The position numbers were made by a program, and so were the translations under genes. Of a stretch of DNA of 39,847 nucleotides, positions 1 through 9,842 are shown in pieces. The notes beneath the pieces were generated by a model. It ran no database searches, had not been told where the DNA came from, and was given only the letters and a program-made list of their open reading frames with translations. Positions within the stretch are counted from its first letter, which is position 1; each line of letters starts with the position of its first letter. Source of the stretch: Pseudomonas sp. GM80 (GTDB lineage Bacteria > Pseudomonadota > Gammaproteobacteria > Pseudomonadales > Pseudomonadaceae). The DNA lies in NCBI RefSeq assembly GCF_000282515.1, contig NZ_AKJD01000057.1, positions 1 to 39,847 on the forward strand, written 5' to 3'.

Positions 1-353
1 CTGGCCCCCAGCCACGTCCATTCGCCCGCGCTGTCGAGGCGGATGGCTGGCTGCACGTTTCCGGGCAGGTGCCAGCGGTGGATGGCGAGATCATTGTCGG
101 CGGCATCGTCGAGCAGACTCACCAGACCATGAAGAACCTGATCGCGATTCTCGAAGAGGCCGGGTATGGCCTGGAAGATGTCGTGCGCGCCGGTGTGTGG
201 CTGGACGATCCGCGTGATTTCAGCAGTTTCAACAAGGTTTTCGGCGAGTACTTCAAACCCGAGCACGCCCCGGCGCGAGCCTGTGTGCAGGCGAGCATGA
301 TGGTTGATTGCAAGGTCGAGATCGACTGCATCGCCTACAAGAAAAAGCCCTGA
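1..353 (+). CDS. RidA family enamine/imine deaminase (5' truncated by window edge)
   Basis: The reading frame is open from base 3 and ends with TGA at 351-353; the start lies outside the window. The visible 116 residues have the RidA/YjgF pattern: a VSGQVP strand near the N-terminus, the helix with QTHQTMKNL, the VVRAGVWLDD strand, and the C-terminal PARACVQASMMVD segment with the arginine that binds the carboxylate of the imine in this family. RidA proteins hydrolyse reactive 2-aminoacrylate-type intermediates made by PLP-dependent deaminases. A PLP-dependent D-amino-acid lyase lies 1 kb downstream on the same strand, which fits a detoxifying partner. That partnership is inference. Confidence 0.9.
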   Translation, partial: GPQPRPFARAVEADGWLHVSGQVPAVDGEIIVGGIVEQTHQTMKNLIAILEEAGYGLEDVVRAGVWLDDPRDFSSFNKVFGEYFKPEHAPARACVQASMMVDCKVEIDCIAYKKKP

Positions 354-402
354 TCACTCGCGCGTTTGCGCGTAAACGGTTACCTGACTGACGATGACCC
401 TT

Positions 403-492
403 GTAGGAGCTGCCGAAGGCTGCGATCTTTTGGCATTTTTGGAAGCGCCAGAAAGGCAAGATCAAAAGATCGCAGCTTGCGGCAGCTCCTAC
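403..492. repeat. REP doublet, type A
   Basis: Two inverted copies of a Pseudomonas REP unit starting GTAGGAGCTGCCGAAGGC and ending in the reverse complement, separated by a short spacer. The same unit occurs at 3625-3707 and 12281-12342. It fills the gap between the RidA-type gene and the IclR gene. Confidence 0.85.
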
Positions 493-504
493 AGGGAATA
501 TTGA

Positions 505-1281
505 GTGAGTAATGACATGACCGAAGACACCATCAAACGCCGGGCCCGCGGTCTGGACCGGGCGTTCGATATCCTCGACTTCCTCAAGGAGATCGGCCAG
601 CCGCTGCGCCCGAACGATATTGCCAACGGCATCGGCAGCCCGAAATCCACGGTCTACGAATTGGTTGCCTCGTTGCTGGAGCGACGGATTCTCGAGCCGG
701 TGGGCAAGGACGGTCATGTCTATCTCGGCCGGCAGCTGTATTTCCTCGGGCAGGCGCATCTACGTCATTTCGACCTCAGTCGCGAAGCCGATCACGCCTT
801 GCAGGAGATCGTCAGCCAGACCCATGAAACCGCGCAGATGTGCCTGCTCAACGGGCGCAAATACACGGTGGCGCTGATGAAGGAGGGAGAGCGGCATTTT
901 CGCATCTCCTCCGATATCGGCGAAAACGCGCCGATCCCGTGGACGGCTTCCGGTCGCTTGCTGCTTGCACACTTGAGCGACCAGCAGATCATCGACCTGA
1001 TCGACGAAGACGACTACATCCTGCCCGACGGCGAGCGCTTGCCGCTGGAACTGTTTCTGGCGCAAATCCGCCAGGCCGGCCTCGATGGATTTTTCTCTTT
1101 CGACAGTGTCGCCGACACCTTTACCCATTGCTTCGCCGCCCCGGTCAAAGACCGTAACGGCGTGGCCATCTGCACCTTGTGCATCGTCGCCCCACGGGCC
1201 GATGCGAAGAACAATTACAACGACTATCGCCGGGTGCTGATCGAGAGTGCCAACAGCCTCGCCCGGCGTATCAACGAATAA
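505..1281 (+). CDS. IclR family transcriptional regulator
   Basis: A 258-residue protein with an N-terminal winged helix-turn-helix (about residues 14-75; LDRAFDILDFL and GSPKSTVYELVASL) and a C-terminal IclR effector domain (about 85-255; SFDSVADTFTHCFAAPV). Length and layout match IclR regulators, which sense small carbon compounds and usually control neighbouring catabolic genes. The start is GTG at 505 with AGGGAA six bases upstream; ATG at 517 is an alternative. It lies 39 bp before the PLP lyase gene on the same strand, so the deaminase and sugar kinase downstream are its likely targets. The effector cannot be told from the sequence. Confidence 0.92.
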   Translation: MSNDMTEDTIKRRARGLDRAFDILDFLKEIGQPLRPNDIANGIGSPKSTVYELVASLLERRILEPVGKDGHVYLGRQLYFLGQAHLRHFDLSREADHALQEIVSQTHETAQMCLLNGRKYTVALMKEGERHFRISSDIGENAPIPWTASGRLLLAHLSDQQIIDLIDEDDYILPDGERLPLELFLAQIRQAGLDGFFSFDSVADTFTHCFAAPVKDRNGVAICTLCIVAPRADAKNNYNDYRRVLIESANSLARRINE

Positions 1282-1320
1282 CCGCGACCGCCTGCGGCCG
1301 CGAATGTGAGGAGTTCGACC

Positions 1321-2535
1321 ATGACGACTGCCATCAATACTGCCGGGGAAAAAGGCGACGCCAGCATCGGCGCGCACCTGGCGCGAGACGTCAGCCTGCC
1401 CGCGCTGGTGCTGCATCGCGAAGCGCTGGAGCACAACATCCGCTGGATGCAAAGTTTTGTCAGCGACAGCGGCGCCGAGCTGGCGCCCCACGGCAAAACC
1501 AGCATGACCCCGGCGCTGTTCAAGCGTCAGCTCGACGCCGGCGCGTGGGGCATCACCCTCGCCAGCGCCACGCAGACCCGCGCAGCCTATGCCCACGGTG
1601 TGCGCCGGGTGCTGATGGCCAACCAACTGGTCGGCACGCCGAACATGGCACTGATTGCCGATCTGCTGGCCGATCCGTCATTCGATTTCTACTGCATGGT
1701 CGATCACCCGGACAACGTCGCCGCTCTCGGGGCGTACTTCGCTTCGCGCGGGGTCAAGTTGAACGTGATGATCGAGTACGGCGTGGTCGGTGGTCGTTGC
1801 GGTTGCCGCAGCGAGCAGGAAGTCATTGAACTGGCCAAGGCCATCAACGCCCAACCGGCGCTGGCCCTGACCGGCATCGAAGGTTACGAAGGGGTGATCC
1901 ACGGCGATCACGCGGTCAGTGGCATTCGTGAATTCGCCGCCTCGCTGGTGCGCTTGGCCGTGCAGTTGCAGGACAGCGGCGCGTTTGCGATTGCCAAGCC
2001 GATCATCACTGCGTCGGGCTCGGCGTGGTACGACCTGATTGCCGAATCGTTCGAAGCGCAGAATGCTGGCGGACGCTTCCTCAGCGTCTTGCGTCCGGGC
2101 AGTTATGTTGCGCACGACCACGGGATCTATAAAGAAGCGCAGTGCTGCGTGCTCGATCGCCGCAGTGACCTGCAAGAGGGTTTGCGCCCGGCGCTGGAAG
2201 TCTGGGCACATGTCCAGTCGATGCCGGAGCCGGGGTTTGCGGTGATTGCTTTGGGCAAACGTGATGTCGCGTTTGATGCCGGATTGCCGGTGCCATTGCT
2301 GCGTTACAAGGCTGGCGTGGTGCCAGCGACGGGCGACGACGTCAGTGCCTGCAAAGTGACGGCAGTGATGGATCAGCACGCATTCATGACGGTGGCACCG
2401 GGCGTGACGTTGCGCGTTGGCGACATCATCTCCTTTGGGACGTCGCATCCGTGCCTGACGTTCGACAAGTGGCGCGTCGGTTTGCTGGTGGATGATCAAC
2501 TGACCGTGGTCGAGCGCATGGAAACCTGTTTCTAA
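1321..2535 (+). CDS. PLP-dependent D-amino-acid deaminase / D-threonine aldolase family enzyme
   Basis: A 404-residue fold-type III PLP enzyme (alanine racemase-like N-terminal barrel). The PLP lysine is K59 in PHGKTSMTP. The C-terminal domain carries a His-x-Cys pair (H376, C378 in SHPCLTFDKW) that in D-threonine aldolases and eukaryotic D-serine dehydratases binds a divalent metal. Both activities remain possible: retro-aldol cleavage of D-3-hydroxy amino acids, or dehydration of D-serine. The start is ATG 1321 with AGGAG at 1309-1313; an in-frame GTG at 1306 would lack that site. The gene sits between an IclR regulator and a sugar kinase, with a RidA-type gene nearby. Pseudomonas annotations often call this family amino acid deaminase. 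Confidence 0.88.
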   Translation: MTTAINTAGEKGDASIGAHLARDVSLPALVLHREALEHNIRWMQSFVSDSGAELAPHGKTSMTPALFKRQLDAGAWGITLASATQTRAAYAHGVRRVLMANQLVGTPNMALIADLLADPSFDFYCMVDHPDNVAALGAYFASRGVKLNVMIEYGVVGGRCGCRSEQEVIELAKAINAQPALALTGIEGYEGVIHGDHAVSGIREFAASLVRLAVQLQDSGAFAIAKPIITASGSAWYDLIAESFEAQNAGGRFLSVLRPGSYVAHDHGIYKEAQCCVLDRRSDLQEGLRPALEVWAHVQSMPEPGFAVIALGKRDVAFDAGLPVPLLRYKAGVVPATGDDVSACKVTAVMDQHAFMTVAPGVTLRVGDIISFGTSHPCLTFDKWRVGLLVDDQLTVVERMETCF

Positions 2536-2560
2536 GGCCTGAGACCGCGTCGCACCCAAT

Positions 2561-2631
2561 CGCTGGCAAGCCAGCTCCCACAGGGGCCGGGGGTTGATTG
2601 CTAATCCTTGTGGGAGCTGGCTTGCCAGCGA
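2561..2631. repeat. REP doublet, type B
   Basis: An inverted pair of CGCTGGCAAGCCAGCTCCCA and its complement with a spacer of about 25 bases, between the deaminase and kinase genes. A second copy lies at 13847-13934. Confidence 0.85.
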
Positions 2632-2675
2632 TGGGGCCGTAACAGACACACGTGAATCCACAGAGACACCACAAG

Positions 2676-3620
2676 ATGAACACCCTCAGCCCCTTGGGCC
2701 CCAACACCCCGCGCATCGCCCTGATCGGCGAATGCATGATCGAACTTCAGCAACGCGCCGACGGCAGCCTGCAGCAAAGTTTCGGCGGCGACACGCTGAA
2801 CACGGCGGTGTATTTGTCCCGAGCCTTGGGCGACAAGGCGCAAGTCGACTACGTCACCGCGCTGGGCGATGACAGCTTCAGCGATGCCATGTGCCGGATC
2901 TGGACGGACGAAGGCATCGGCCTGACCCTGGTGCAACGCCTGCCCGGTCGCTTGCCGGGCTTGTATTGCATCCAGACCGACGCCAATGGCGAGCGGCGCT
3001 TCCTCTACTGGCGCAACGAAGCGGCGGTGCGCGACTGCTTTACCACACCGGCCGCCGAGCCGATCCTCGCCGCGCTGCCGGATTACGACGTGCTGTATTT
3101 CAGCGGCATCACCCTGGCGGTGCTCGGTGTGCAGGGCCGCGAGAAACTCATCCAGACCTTGATCGAAGCCCGTCAGCGCGATGCGCGGATCGTCTTCGAC
3201 AACAACTACCGTCCACGTTTGTGGGCATCGGTGGAGGAGGCGCGGGCGGCGTATCGCAGTGTCTTGCCCTACGTCGACCTGGCTTTGCTGACGGTGGATG
3301 ACGAACAGGCACTGTTTGGTTTTGCGGATTGCGAAGAGGTGTTTGCGACCTACGCGCAAATCGGCACGCCGGAAGTGGTGCTCAAGCGCGGCGCCGAGGC
3401 GTGTCTGATTTGCTGTGATGGCGAGGCGTTTGAAGTGCCGGCGCAGAAGGTTGCGAAGGTTGTCGACACCACGGCGGCGGGGGATTCGTTCAGTGCGGCG
3501 TATCTGGCAGCGCGCTTGATGGGCGGCAGTCCGGTAGAGGCTGCGCTGGCCGGACACCAATTGGCGAGTCAGGTGATTCAAGTCCCTGGCGCCCTGATCC
3601 CCAAGCAAGCAAAGCAATAA
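2676..3620 (+). CDS. kdgK: PfkB family sugar kinase, 2-dehydro-3-deoxygluconokinase type
   Basis: A 314-residue ribokinase/PfkB-family kinase. It opens with RIALIGECMIEL and has the substrate-side GGDTLNTAVYLSR segment typical of KDG kinases. The PfkB signature VVDTTAAGDSF provides D269 as catalytic base and the anion hole. KDG kinase phosphorylates 2-keto-3-deoxygluconate to KDPG for the Entner-Doudoroff pathway. ATG 2676 was chosen because the conserved core begins 12 residues later; an in-frame GTG at 2652 is possible. It follows the D-amino-acid lyase gene across a REP doublet. A kinase beside a D-amino-acid enzyme is unexpected, and the substrate may be a related 2-keto-3-deoxy acid. Confidence 0.85.
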   Translation: MNTLSPLGPNTPRIALIGECMIELQQRADGSLQQSFGGDTLNTAVYLSRALGDKAQVDYVTALGDDSFSDAMCRIWTDEGIGLTLVQRLPGRLPGLYCIQTDANGERRFLYWRNEAAVRDCFTTPAAEPILAALPDYDVLYFSGITLAVLGVQGREKLIQTLIEARQRDARIVFDNNYRPRLWASVEEARAAYRSVLPYVDLALLTVDDEQALFGFADCEEVFATYAQIGTPEVVLKRGAEACLICCDGEAFEVPAQKVAKVVDTTAAGDSFSAAYLAARLMGGSPVEAALAGHQLASQVIQVPGALIPKQAKQ

Positions 3621-3624
3621 CCCT

Positions 3625-3707
3625 GTAGGAGCTGCCGAAGGCTGCGATCTTTTGATCCTGATTTTGAACAACAAGATCAACAGATCGCAGCCTGCGGCAG
3701 CTCCTAC
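3625..3707. repeat. REP doublet, type A
   Basis: Inverted pair of the GTAGGAGCTGCCGAAGGC unit between the convergent kinase and PPIase genes. It may also act as a transcription end for both. Confidence 0.85.
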
Positions 3708-3716
3708 ATGGATTTG

Positions 3717-3992
3717 TCAGTCGCGGTAGAAGACTTGGACCAGGTGATACCCAAACTTGCTCTTGATCGGCCCATGCACCGTGCGCAGCGGTTTTTTGAA
3801 GATCACCGCATCGATCGCGCCGACCATTTGCCCCGGTCGCACTTCCCCCAGATCGCCGCCACGCTTGCCGGACGGGCAGGTGGAGAATTTTTTCGCCAGT
3901 ACATCAAACGCTTCACCCTTGGCGATACGTTGTTTGAGCTGTTCGGCCTCTTCGGCGGTTTTCACCAGAATGTGGCGGGCTTGGGCTTTCAT
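3717..3992 (-). CDS. Small parvulin-type peptidyl-prolyl isomerase (PpiC-like)
   Basis: A 91-residue single-domain parvulin with the family landmarks ARHILVKT at the N-terminus, CPSGKRGGDLG in the middle, and KSKFGYHLVQV at the end. It has no signal peptide, so it should act in the cytoplasm on peptidyl-prolyl bonds. ATG 3992 gives the compact PpiC length; upstream in-frame starts would add a non-conserved extension. It is a paralogue of the PpiC at 19649-19930 and differs mainly in surface residues. It is convergent with the sugar kinase gene and follows the histidine kinase gene on the same strand with a 52-base gap. Confidence 0.9.
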   Translation of the reverse strand: MKAQARHILVKTAEEAEQLKQRIAKGEAFDVLAKKFSTCPSGKRGGDLGEVRPGQMVGAIDAVIFKKPLRTVHGPIKSKFGYHLVQVFYRD

Positions 3993-4044
3993 CGTGCGGT
4001 ACCTGATAACGGGGTGACGGCGGGGCGCGGGATTATGCCTCAAG

Positions 4045-6582
4045 TCACGGGGTTTGGCTGATCATCGTGCGGATCTTGCTGGCCAGCAGCTCAATGGCAA
4101 AGGGTTTGGCGACCATGTCCATGCCGTCTTCTAGAAAACCCTGACGTTCGGCGGCTTTCTGCGCATAGCCGGTCATGAACAGCACTTTCAGCCCCGGCCG
4201 ATGCTGGCGGGCAATCTCCGCCAGTTGCCGACCGTTCATGCCCGGCAAACCGACGTCGGTCACTAGCAGATCCACCCGCAGATTCGATTCCAGTAAGGGC
4301 AGGGCGGTTTTTGCGTCCTCGGCTTCGTACGCTTGATAACCCAGATCCTTGAGCAGATCGAGCACGAGCATGCGCACCGCCGGGTCGTCTTCGACCACAA
4401 CCACGGTTTCACCGGTGGCGGCGGCCGTTGGCTGCTGGATAGGTTCGGCGGCCGGGCGTTCCGGCTCCAGGCCTTGCAACCGTGGCAAATACAGGCGCAC
4501 GCAGGTGCCTTGCCCCGGCAGGCTGTCGAGGCTGACATGCCCGCCGGACTGCTGGGCAAAACCGTAAATCATCGACAGGCCCAGCCCGGTGCCCTGGCCA
4601 ATCGGCTTGGTGGTGAAGAAAGGGTCGAAGGCCTTGGAGCGCACGGAAGGCGTCATGCCGGTGCCGTTGTCACTGACCGCGAGCATCAGGTAATCGCCGG
4701 CCTTGACCGGTTCCAGCGTGGTGATATCACTGCCATCAAGGTAGACGTTGGCCGTTTCGATCAGCAACTCGCCGCCGTCGGGCATGGCATCGCGGGCATT
4801 GATCACCAGATTGAGCAGGGCATTTTCCAGTTGACTGACGTCAGTGCTGACCGGCCATACCGGCTCGGCCAGGCGCAGTTCAAGTTCGATCGGGTCGCCC
4901 TTGGTGCGACGGATCAGATCCTCCAGCGAATGAATCAGCTCATTGACGTTGAGGGTTTTGCGATCCAGCGACTGGCGCCGCGAAAACGCCAGCAACCGAT
5001 GGGTCAGTGCGGCGGCGCGATTGGCCGAGGACACCGCCGCTTCGGTAAAACGACCGATCTCATCGGCGCGGCCATTGGCGATATAGCGTTGCATCAGGTC
5101 CAGACTGCCGATGATCCCGGTCAACATGTTGTTGAAGTCATGGGCAATGCCACCGGTGAGCTGGCCGACGGCTTCCATCTTCTGCGCATGGCGCAGCGCG
5201 TCTTCGGCTCGCTCGCGTTCGAACATCTCGTTCTGCAGGCGTTGATTGGCCTGAGCCAGTTGTTCGGTCCGCGCGCTGACACGCTCTTCCAGCGTTTCGT
5301 TGAGATTGCGCAGCGCTTCTTCAGTCTTTTTGCGTTCGGTTTCGTCGATGACGAAGATATAGAAACCGTTCACCGCACCATCGGCGCCGTGACGCGGCAA
5401 ATAATTCATCAAGGCATGGCGGTTGCTGCCATCGCGGTGCGGTGTGTAGAGGCTGAATGAGCAGGAGCGACCCGCCAGTGCCTCGGCAATGTAGGGCGCG
5501 CGCAGGAAGTAGGCTTCTTCGCCAATGACCTCGCGGATGGTGCGCCCATACAGCTCCTGCGGCGTCAGCCCGTACCAATCCAGGTAGGCGGCGTTGTTCA
5601 GGCGAAAACGTTCCTCGTGGTCGACGTAGCTGATCAGAATCGGCATGGCGTTGATGATCAACTGCAATTCGGTCTGACTCTGGCGCAGCGCCTGTTCCGT
5701 GTGTTTGCGCTCGGTCAGGTCCAGCGCGGCACCGAGGAAACGCATCGGCCGGCCATGATGATCCTTGTAGCAGCGGCCACGCGCGAACACCCAGCGCAAC
5801 TCGCCATCGGCCTGCAGCAGGCGATATTCCTCGGCGTATTCGGTGCCATGCGTGATGCAATGCTTGATGCTGCGCGCAACCATCGCGCGGTCTTCGGGAT
5901 GCACGCCTTGCAGGTAGTCGCTGATCGGCAACTGGCGCGCCTGCGCAGGATCGACTCCGTGCAACTGGGCGAAATGCGTATCGGCGATAAAACGGTCTTC
6001 GGCAATGTCCCAATCCCACGTGCCCACCGCATCGGTGGCGGCGAGGGCCAGTTGCAGGCGTTCTTCGCTTTCGCGTTGAGCCTTGAGGCTTTCTTCGGAA
6101 CGTTGTTGCAGCTCCAGGGCGATGCGCCTGCGCTCGTTCGTCTCGATGGCCGTGACCAGAATCCCGGCGACTTGCGCGGTTTCGTCGCGGATCGGGCTGT
6201 AAGTCAGGTCCAGCCAGAAGTCCGACTCTTTGCCCTCACGCTGCAAAGTGAAGCGGCGTTCGGTGTAGGTGCGCACCTGACCTTGTAGGACGGCGCTGTA
6301 AATCGGGTCGGTAAAGTCTCGAAGTTCTGGCCATATCAGGTGCGCCGGTTGTCCGAAAGCGTGCGGATGCTTGTGGCCGGCGAGCATGGCGAAGCCGTTG
6401 TTGTAGATCTGCGTGAGTTGCGGCCCCCACAGCAACAGCATCGGCATCGGCGAGTGCAGCACGATGTCCACCGCGGTGCGCAGGCTTTGCGGCCACGCAC
6501 TGGCACTGCCCAGCGGGCTGCGGCTCCAGTCGGTGCGGGCGATCAGCGTCAGCGCATCGTCGTTGGTGGGTACAGCGTTCAT
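4045..6582 (-). CDS. PAS-rich hybrid sensor histidine kinase
   Basis: A protein of 845 residues without obvious membrane segments, so probably a cytoplasmic sensor. Domains in order: a PAS-like N-terminal module (about 15-150) opening with [14 protein letters not shown], two more PAS/PAC units (about 170-290 and 300-410), a coiled coil (about 410-465), HisKA with H481 in GGIAHDFNN, an ATPase domain with DNGTGM and [11 protein letters not shown], and a receiver domain with phospho-acceptor D776 (VTDVGLPG). ATG 6582 has AGGA eight bases upstream; ATG 6600 is an alternative. No cognate regulator lies beside it, and the built-in receiver suggests a phosphorelay. The ligand is unknown. Confidence 0.93.
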   Translation of the reverse strand: MNAVPTNDDALTLIARTDWSRSPLGSASAWPQSLRTAVDIVLHSPMPMLLLWGPQLTQIYNNGFAMLAGHKHPHAFGQPAHLIWPELRDFTDPIYSAVLQGQVRTYTERRFTLQREGKESDFWLDLTYSPIRDETAQVAGILVTAIETNERRRIALELQQRSEESLKAQRESEERLQLALAATDAVGTWDWDIAEDRFIADTHFAQLHGVDPAQARQLPISDYLQGVHPEDRAMVARSIKHCITHGTEYAEEYRLLQADGELRWVFARGRCYKDHHGRPMRFLGAALDLTERKHTEQALRQSQTELQLIINAMPILISYVDHEERFRLNNAAYLDWYGLTPQELYGRTIREVIGEEAYFLRAPYIAEALAGRSCSFSLYTPHRDGSNRHALMNYLPRHGADGAVNGFYIFVIDETERKKTEEALRNLNETLEERVSARTEQLAQANQRLQNEMFERERAEDALRHAQKMEAVGQLTGGIAHDFNNMLTGIIGSLDLMQRYIANGRADEIGRFTEAAVSSANRAAALTHRLLAFSRRQSLDRKTLNVNELIHSLEDLIRRTKGDPIELELRLAEPVWPVSTDVSQLENALLNLVINARDAMPDGGELLIETANVYLDGSDITTLEPVKAGDYLMLAVSDNGTGMTPSVRSKAFDPFFTTKPIGQGTGLGLSMIYGFAQQSGGHVSLDSLPGQGTCVRLYLPRLQGLEPERPAAEPIQQPTAAATGETVVVVEDDPAVRMLVLDLLKDLGYQAYEAEDAKTALPLLESNLRVDLLVTDVGLPGMNGRQLAEIARQHRPGLKVLFMTGYAQKAAERQGFLEDGMDMVAKPFAIELLASKIRTMISQTP

Positions 6583-6715
6583 CACGTCAGTCCTGAGCAT
6601 CGTTCGTTGAGGCGGCGTCTACAATCCTTGAGGACGGTAGACGCTCAATGTACCGCTGCGTCACCGCCGCGGGCCACGTCTGAATTTTTGCAAGCTTCGC
6701 GGGTGCTTTTTTGCC

Positions 6716-7822
6716 ATGGAAATCGATGCATTGTTAACACGCCTGGCCAGCCAGCACGGCTCGGACCTGTTCCTGTCGACCGGGGCGCCACCCAGTGCAC
6801 GTTTTCAAGGGGTGCTGACGCCGTTGAGCGAACAGTCGTTCAAGCCGGGCGAGGTCGCGGCCATCGCCAGTTCCCTGATGGACGCCGAACAGCGGCAGGA
6901 GTTCGACCGCGATCTGGAAATGAACCTGGCGATCTCGCGCGCCGGCATCGGCCGCTTTCGCGTCAACATTTTCAAGCAGCGCAATGATGTGTCGATTGTC
7001 ATCCGCAACGTCAAGCTGGATATTCCGCGTTTCGAAGACCTCAAGTTGCCGCCGGTATTGCTCGACTCGGTCATGCTCAAGCAGGGCCTTATTCTGTTTG
7101 TCGGCGCCACCGACTCCGGCAAGTCGACGTCGCTGGCGGCGTTGATCGATCATCGCAACCGCCACAGCAGCGGGCACATCGTCACTATCGAAGACCCGAT
7201 CGAATACATCCACCGCCATCGGCAGTCGATCATCAACCAGCGCGAAGTCGGTGTCGATACGCGCAGTTTCCATGCCGCGCTGAAAAACACCTTGCGCCAG
7301 GCGCCTGACGTTGTGCTGATCGGCGAAATCCGCGACCGCGAAACCATGGAGCATGCCCTGGCCTTTGCCGAAACCGGCCATCTGGTGCTGTCGACCCTGC
7401 ACGCGAACAATGCCAATCAGGCGCTCGACCGAATCATCAATCTGTTTGCCGAAGAGCGGCGGCCGCAGTTGCTGCATGCCTTGGGCAATAACCTCAAAGC
7501 CTTTGTTTCGCAGCGCTTGGTGCGCACGCTGGACGGGCAACGACGCGCGGCAGTCGAAGTGATGCTGGGCACGCCGACCATTGGCGACCTGATCCGGCGC
7601 AATGAATTGGGTGAGCTCAAAGGCATCATGGAAAAATCCGCCGAACTGGGCATGCAGACTTTCGACGCGGCGCTGCACGCCTTGGTGGTGGAAGGCGTCA
7701 TCAGCGAAGACGAAGCGCTCAAACATGCCGACTCGGTGAACAACCTGCGTCTGCGCCTGAAGTTGCAGGCCGATGCCACGCCAGCGCCACCCACTTCGGG
7801 TGAGTGGGGGCTGATGGATTGA
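6716..7822 (+). CDS. PilT/PilU family type IV pilus retraction ATPase
   Basis: A 368-residue secretion ATPase of the PilT/PilU branch. It has an N-terminal PAS-like domain (1-95), Walker A GATDSGKST with K136, an Asp box around IVTIEDPIEYIH, Walker B VVLIGEIRDRETM, and the HLVLSTLHANN His box. Sequence and length fit PilU, which helps PilT depolymerise the pilus at the inner membrane. Walker A has Asp where relatives usually have Gly (GATGSGKS); the GxxxxGKS core is intact. No pilus genes are nearby, so it is a solitary copy rather than part of the usual pilT-pilU pair. No clear ribosome-binding site is seen. The gene is convergent with the acetoacetyl-CoA synthetase, six bases apart. Confidence 0.88.
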   Translation: MEIDALLTRLASQHGSDLFLSTGAPPSARFQGVLTPLSEQSFKPGEVAAIASSLMDAEQRQEFDRDLEMNLAISRAGIGRFRVNIFKQRNDVSIVIRNVKLDIPRFEDLKLPPVLLDSVMLKQGLILFVGATDSGKSTSLAALIDHRNRHSSGHIVTIEDPIEYIHRHRQSIINQREVGVDTRSFHAALKNTLRQAPDVVLIGEIRDRETMEHALAFAETGHLVLSTLHANNANQALDRIINLFAEERRPQLLHALGNNLKAFVSQRLVRTLDGQRRAAVEVMLGTPTIGDLIRRNELGELKGIMEKSAELGMQTFDAALHALVVEGVISEDEALKHADSVNNLRLRLKLQADATPAPPTSGEWGLMD

Positions 7823-7828
7823 GCGGCT

Positions 7829-9784
7829 TCAGTCGTTGAGTTCAGCGCGGTTGCGAAACTGCTCCAGTGCTTCGGGGTTGGCCAGTGCATCGGTGTTCTT
7901 GACCTTCTCGCCGTGCACCACGTTACGGACGGCCAGCTCAACCACCTTGCCGCTGATGGTGCGCGGAATGTCGGTCACCGCGACGATTTTTGCCGGCACA
8001 TGCCGTGGCGTGGTGTTGGCGCGGATTACCTGGCGAATCTGTTGTTGCAGGGTTTCATCCAGTTCGATGCCGTCTGCAAGGCGCACGAACAACACCACGC
8101 GCACATCGTCTTGCCATTGTTGACCGATGGCCACGCTGTCCAGCACCTGCGGGACTTTATCCACCTGGCGATAGATTTCCGCCGTGCCGATGCGCACGCC
8201 GCCGGGATTGAGCACGGCGTCCGAACGGCCGTGGATCATCATGCCGCCATTGGGCAGTTGTTCGGCGTAGTCGCCCTGCGCCCAGACGCCGGGAAACAGG
8301 CTGAAATAGGATTGCCGCAACCGGCTGCCGTCGGCGTCGTTCCAGAGCCCGATGGGCATCGCCGGGAAATGCCGGGTACAGACCAGTTCGCCTTTTTCGG
8401 CGATCACCGGCTGGCCAGCGTCGTTCCACACTTCAACCGCCATGCCCAGACTCTTGCCCATGATTTCACCGCGACGGACCGGCGAGAGCGGGTTGCCGTT
8501 AACAAAGCACGAGACGATATCGGTGCCGCCGGACATCGAGGCCAGACAAACGTCAGGCTTGAGATCGCGATAAACGAAATCGTAGCTTTGCGGCGACAGC
8601 GCTGAACCGGTACACAGCAGGGTTTTCAGGCTGCTCAGATCATGGCTGTCGAGGGGTTTGACGTGGTTGGCTTCAAGGGTGGCGAGAAATTTCGGGCTGG
8701 TACCGAACACGCTGATGCGCTCGTCATCGATCAAGTCCAGCAACCGCGCGTTGTCCGGGTAAAACGGCGAGCCGTCGTACAGCACCACCGCGCTGCCGAC
8801 CGCGAGCGCCGAGACCAGCCAGTTCCACATCATCCAGCCGCAAGTCGTGTAGTAAAACAAACGATCGCCGGGGCCAAGGTCGCAATGCAGGCCGTGTTCC
8901 TTGGCATGCTGCAGCAGCACGCCGCCGGTGCTGTGAATGATGCATTTGGGCACGCCGGTGGTACCGCTGGAATACAGCACATACAGCGGATGATTAAACG
9001 GCACTGGAACAAAGTGCGGTTCGCCAGCGGGCTCGTAGAAGTCGCCCCACAGGTGCACTTCGGCGTGCGTTCGGTAGTCGCCGATGCGCGCTTGCGCACG
9101 CGAGTAGGGCACGATGATCAGCTGTTGCAGTGACGGCAATTGCTCAAGGATTTCGTTGAGCTTCGTCGTTTGGTCGATGTCTTTGCCGGCATAGCGATAA
9201 CCGGCGCAGGTGATCAGCACTTTCGGCTCGATCTGGCCGAAGCGATCAATCACCCCGTGGGTGCCGAAATCCGGGGAAGAGCACGACCAGATCGCGCCAA
9301 GGCTGGTAGTCGCCAACATCGCCACCAGGGTCTGCCAGGTATTGGGCATGCACGCGGCGACCCGGTCGCCGAGGCCAATCCCCGCCGCCTGCAGACTGAC
9401 CTGGAACCCGGCGACGTGCTCGGCCAGTTCGGCCCACGTCAGTTGCTCACGCTGGCCATTTTCGCCGACAGCAATCACCGCGAGGGCATCGTCGCGACGG
9501 CGCAGCAGGTGTTCGGCGAAGTTCAGTGTTGCGCCCGGAAACCATTCGGCGCCGGGCATTGTTTCGCCCTCACGCAATACAGCGTCGGGCTGGGTGTGGA
9601 AGCGAATGTCGAAAAAATCGACGATGTCCTGCCAGAATTCCGAGCGTTGCTCGATGCTCCATTGGTGCAGCGCAGGGTAGTCGTCGAGTTTCAGCGAATG
9701 GCGCTGATTGACCGCGCGCCGGAACATGTCCATGCGCGAGTGGGCGATACGGTTGGCATCGGGTTGCCAGAGGATGTCGGACAT
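7829..9784 (-). CDS. aacS: Acetoacetate-CoA ligase (acetoacetyl-CoA synthetase)
   Basis: A 651-residue ANL-superfamily adenylating enzyme. It carries the ATP-binding loop YSSGTTGVPKCIIHS (about 267-281), the YTTCGWMMWNW segment, the A8-type hinge motif near GRSDAVLNPGGVRIG, and the catalytic lysine region RTISGKVVELAVRN near the C-terminus. The family makes acetoacetyl-CoA from acetoacetate, ATP and CoA. ATG 9784 gives MSDILWQP and the usual family length; the frame stays open upstream but is not conserved. The gene follows the 3-hydroxybutyrate dehydrogenase on the same strand after a REP doublet and takes that enzyme's product. Confidence 0.94.
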   Translation of the reverse strand: MSDILWQPDANRIAHSRMDMFRRAVNQRHSLKLDDYPALHQWSIEQRSEFWQDIVDFFDIRFHTQPDAVLREGETMPGAEWFPGATLNFAEHLLRRRDDALAVIAVGENGQREQLTWAELAEHVAGFQVSLQAAGIGLGDRVAACMPNTWQTLVAMLATTSLGAIWSCSSPDFGTHGVIDRFGQIEPKVLITCAGYRYAGKDIDQTTKLNEILEQLPSLQQLIIVPYSRAQARIGDYRTHAEVHLWGDFYEPAGEPHFVPVPFNHPLYVLYSSGTTGVPKCIIHSTGGVLLQHAKEHGLHCDLGPGDRLFYYTTCGWMMWNWLVSALAVGSAVVLYDGSPFYPDNARLLDLIDDERISVFGTSPKFLATLEANHVKPLDSHDLSSLKTLLCTGSALSPQSYDFVYRDLKPDVCLASMSGGTDIVSCFVNGNPLSPVRRGEIMGKSLGMAVEVWNDAGQPVIAEKGELVCTRHFPAMPIGLWNDADGSRLRQSYFSLFPGVWAQGDYAEQLPNGGMMIHGRSDAVLNPGGVRIGTAEIYRQVDKVPQVLDSVAIGQQWQDDVRVVLFVRLADGIELDETLQQQIRQVIRANTTPRHVPAKIVAVTDIPRTISGKVVELAVRNVVHGEKVKNTDALANPEALEQFRNRAELND

Positions 9785-9842
9785 TGATTGCCTCTTGTTT
9801 TCGGGTTCATGCACACGGCGCAGGTAATAGTGCCGGTTTTCT

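Noticed and set aside
403..3707. Repeated palindromes as a CRISPR array
   Set aside because: The repeats are paired REP units in separate intergenic gaps, with no regular spacers and no cas genes.
6716..7822. PilU-like ATPase as inactive because of Asp in Walker A
   Set aside because: The essential GxxxxGKS core, Walker B and His box are intact, so loss of function is not supported.
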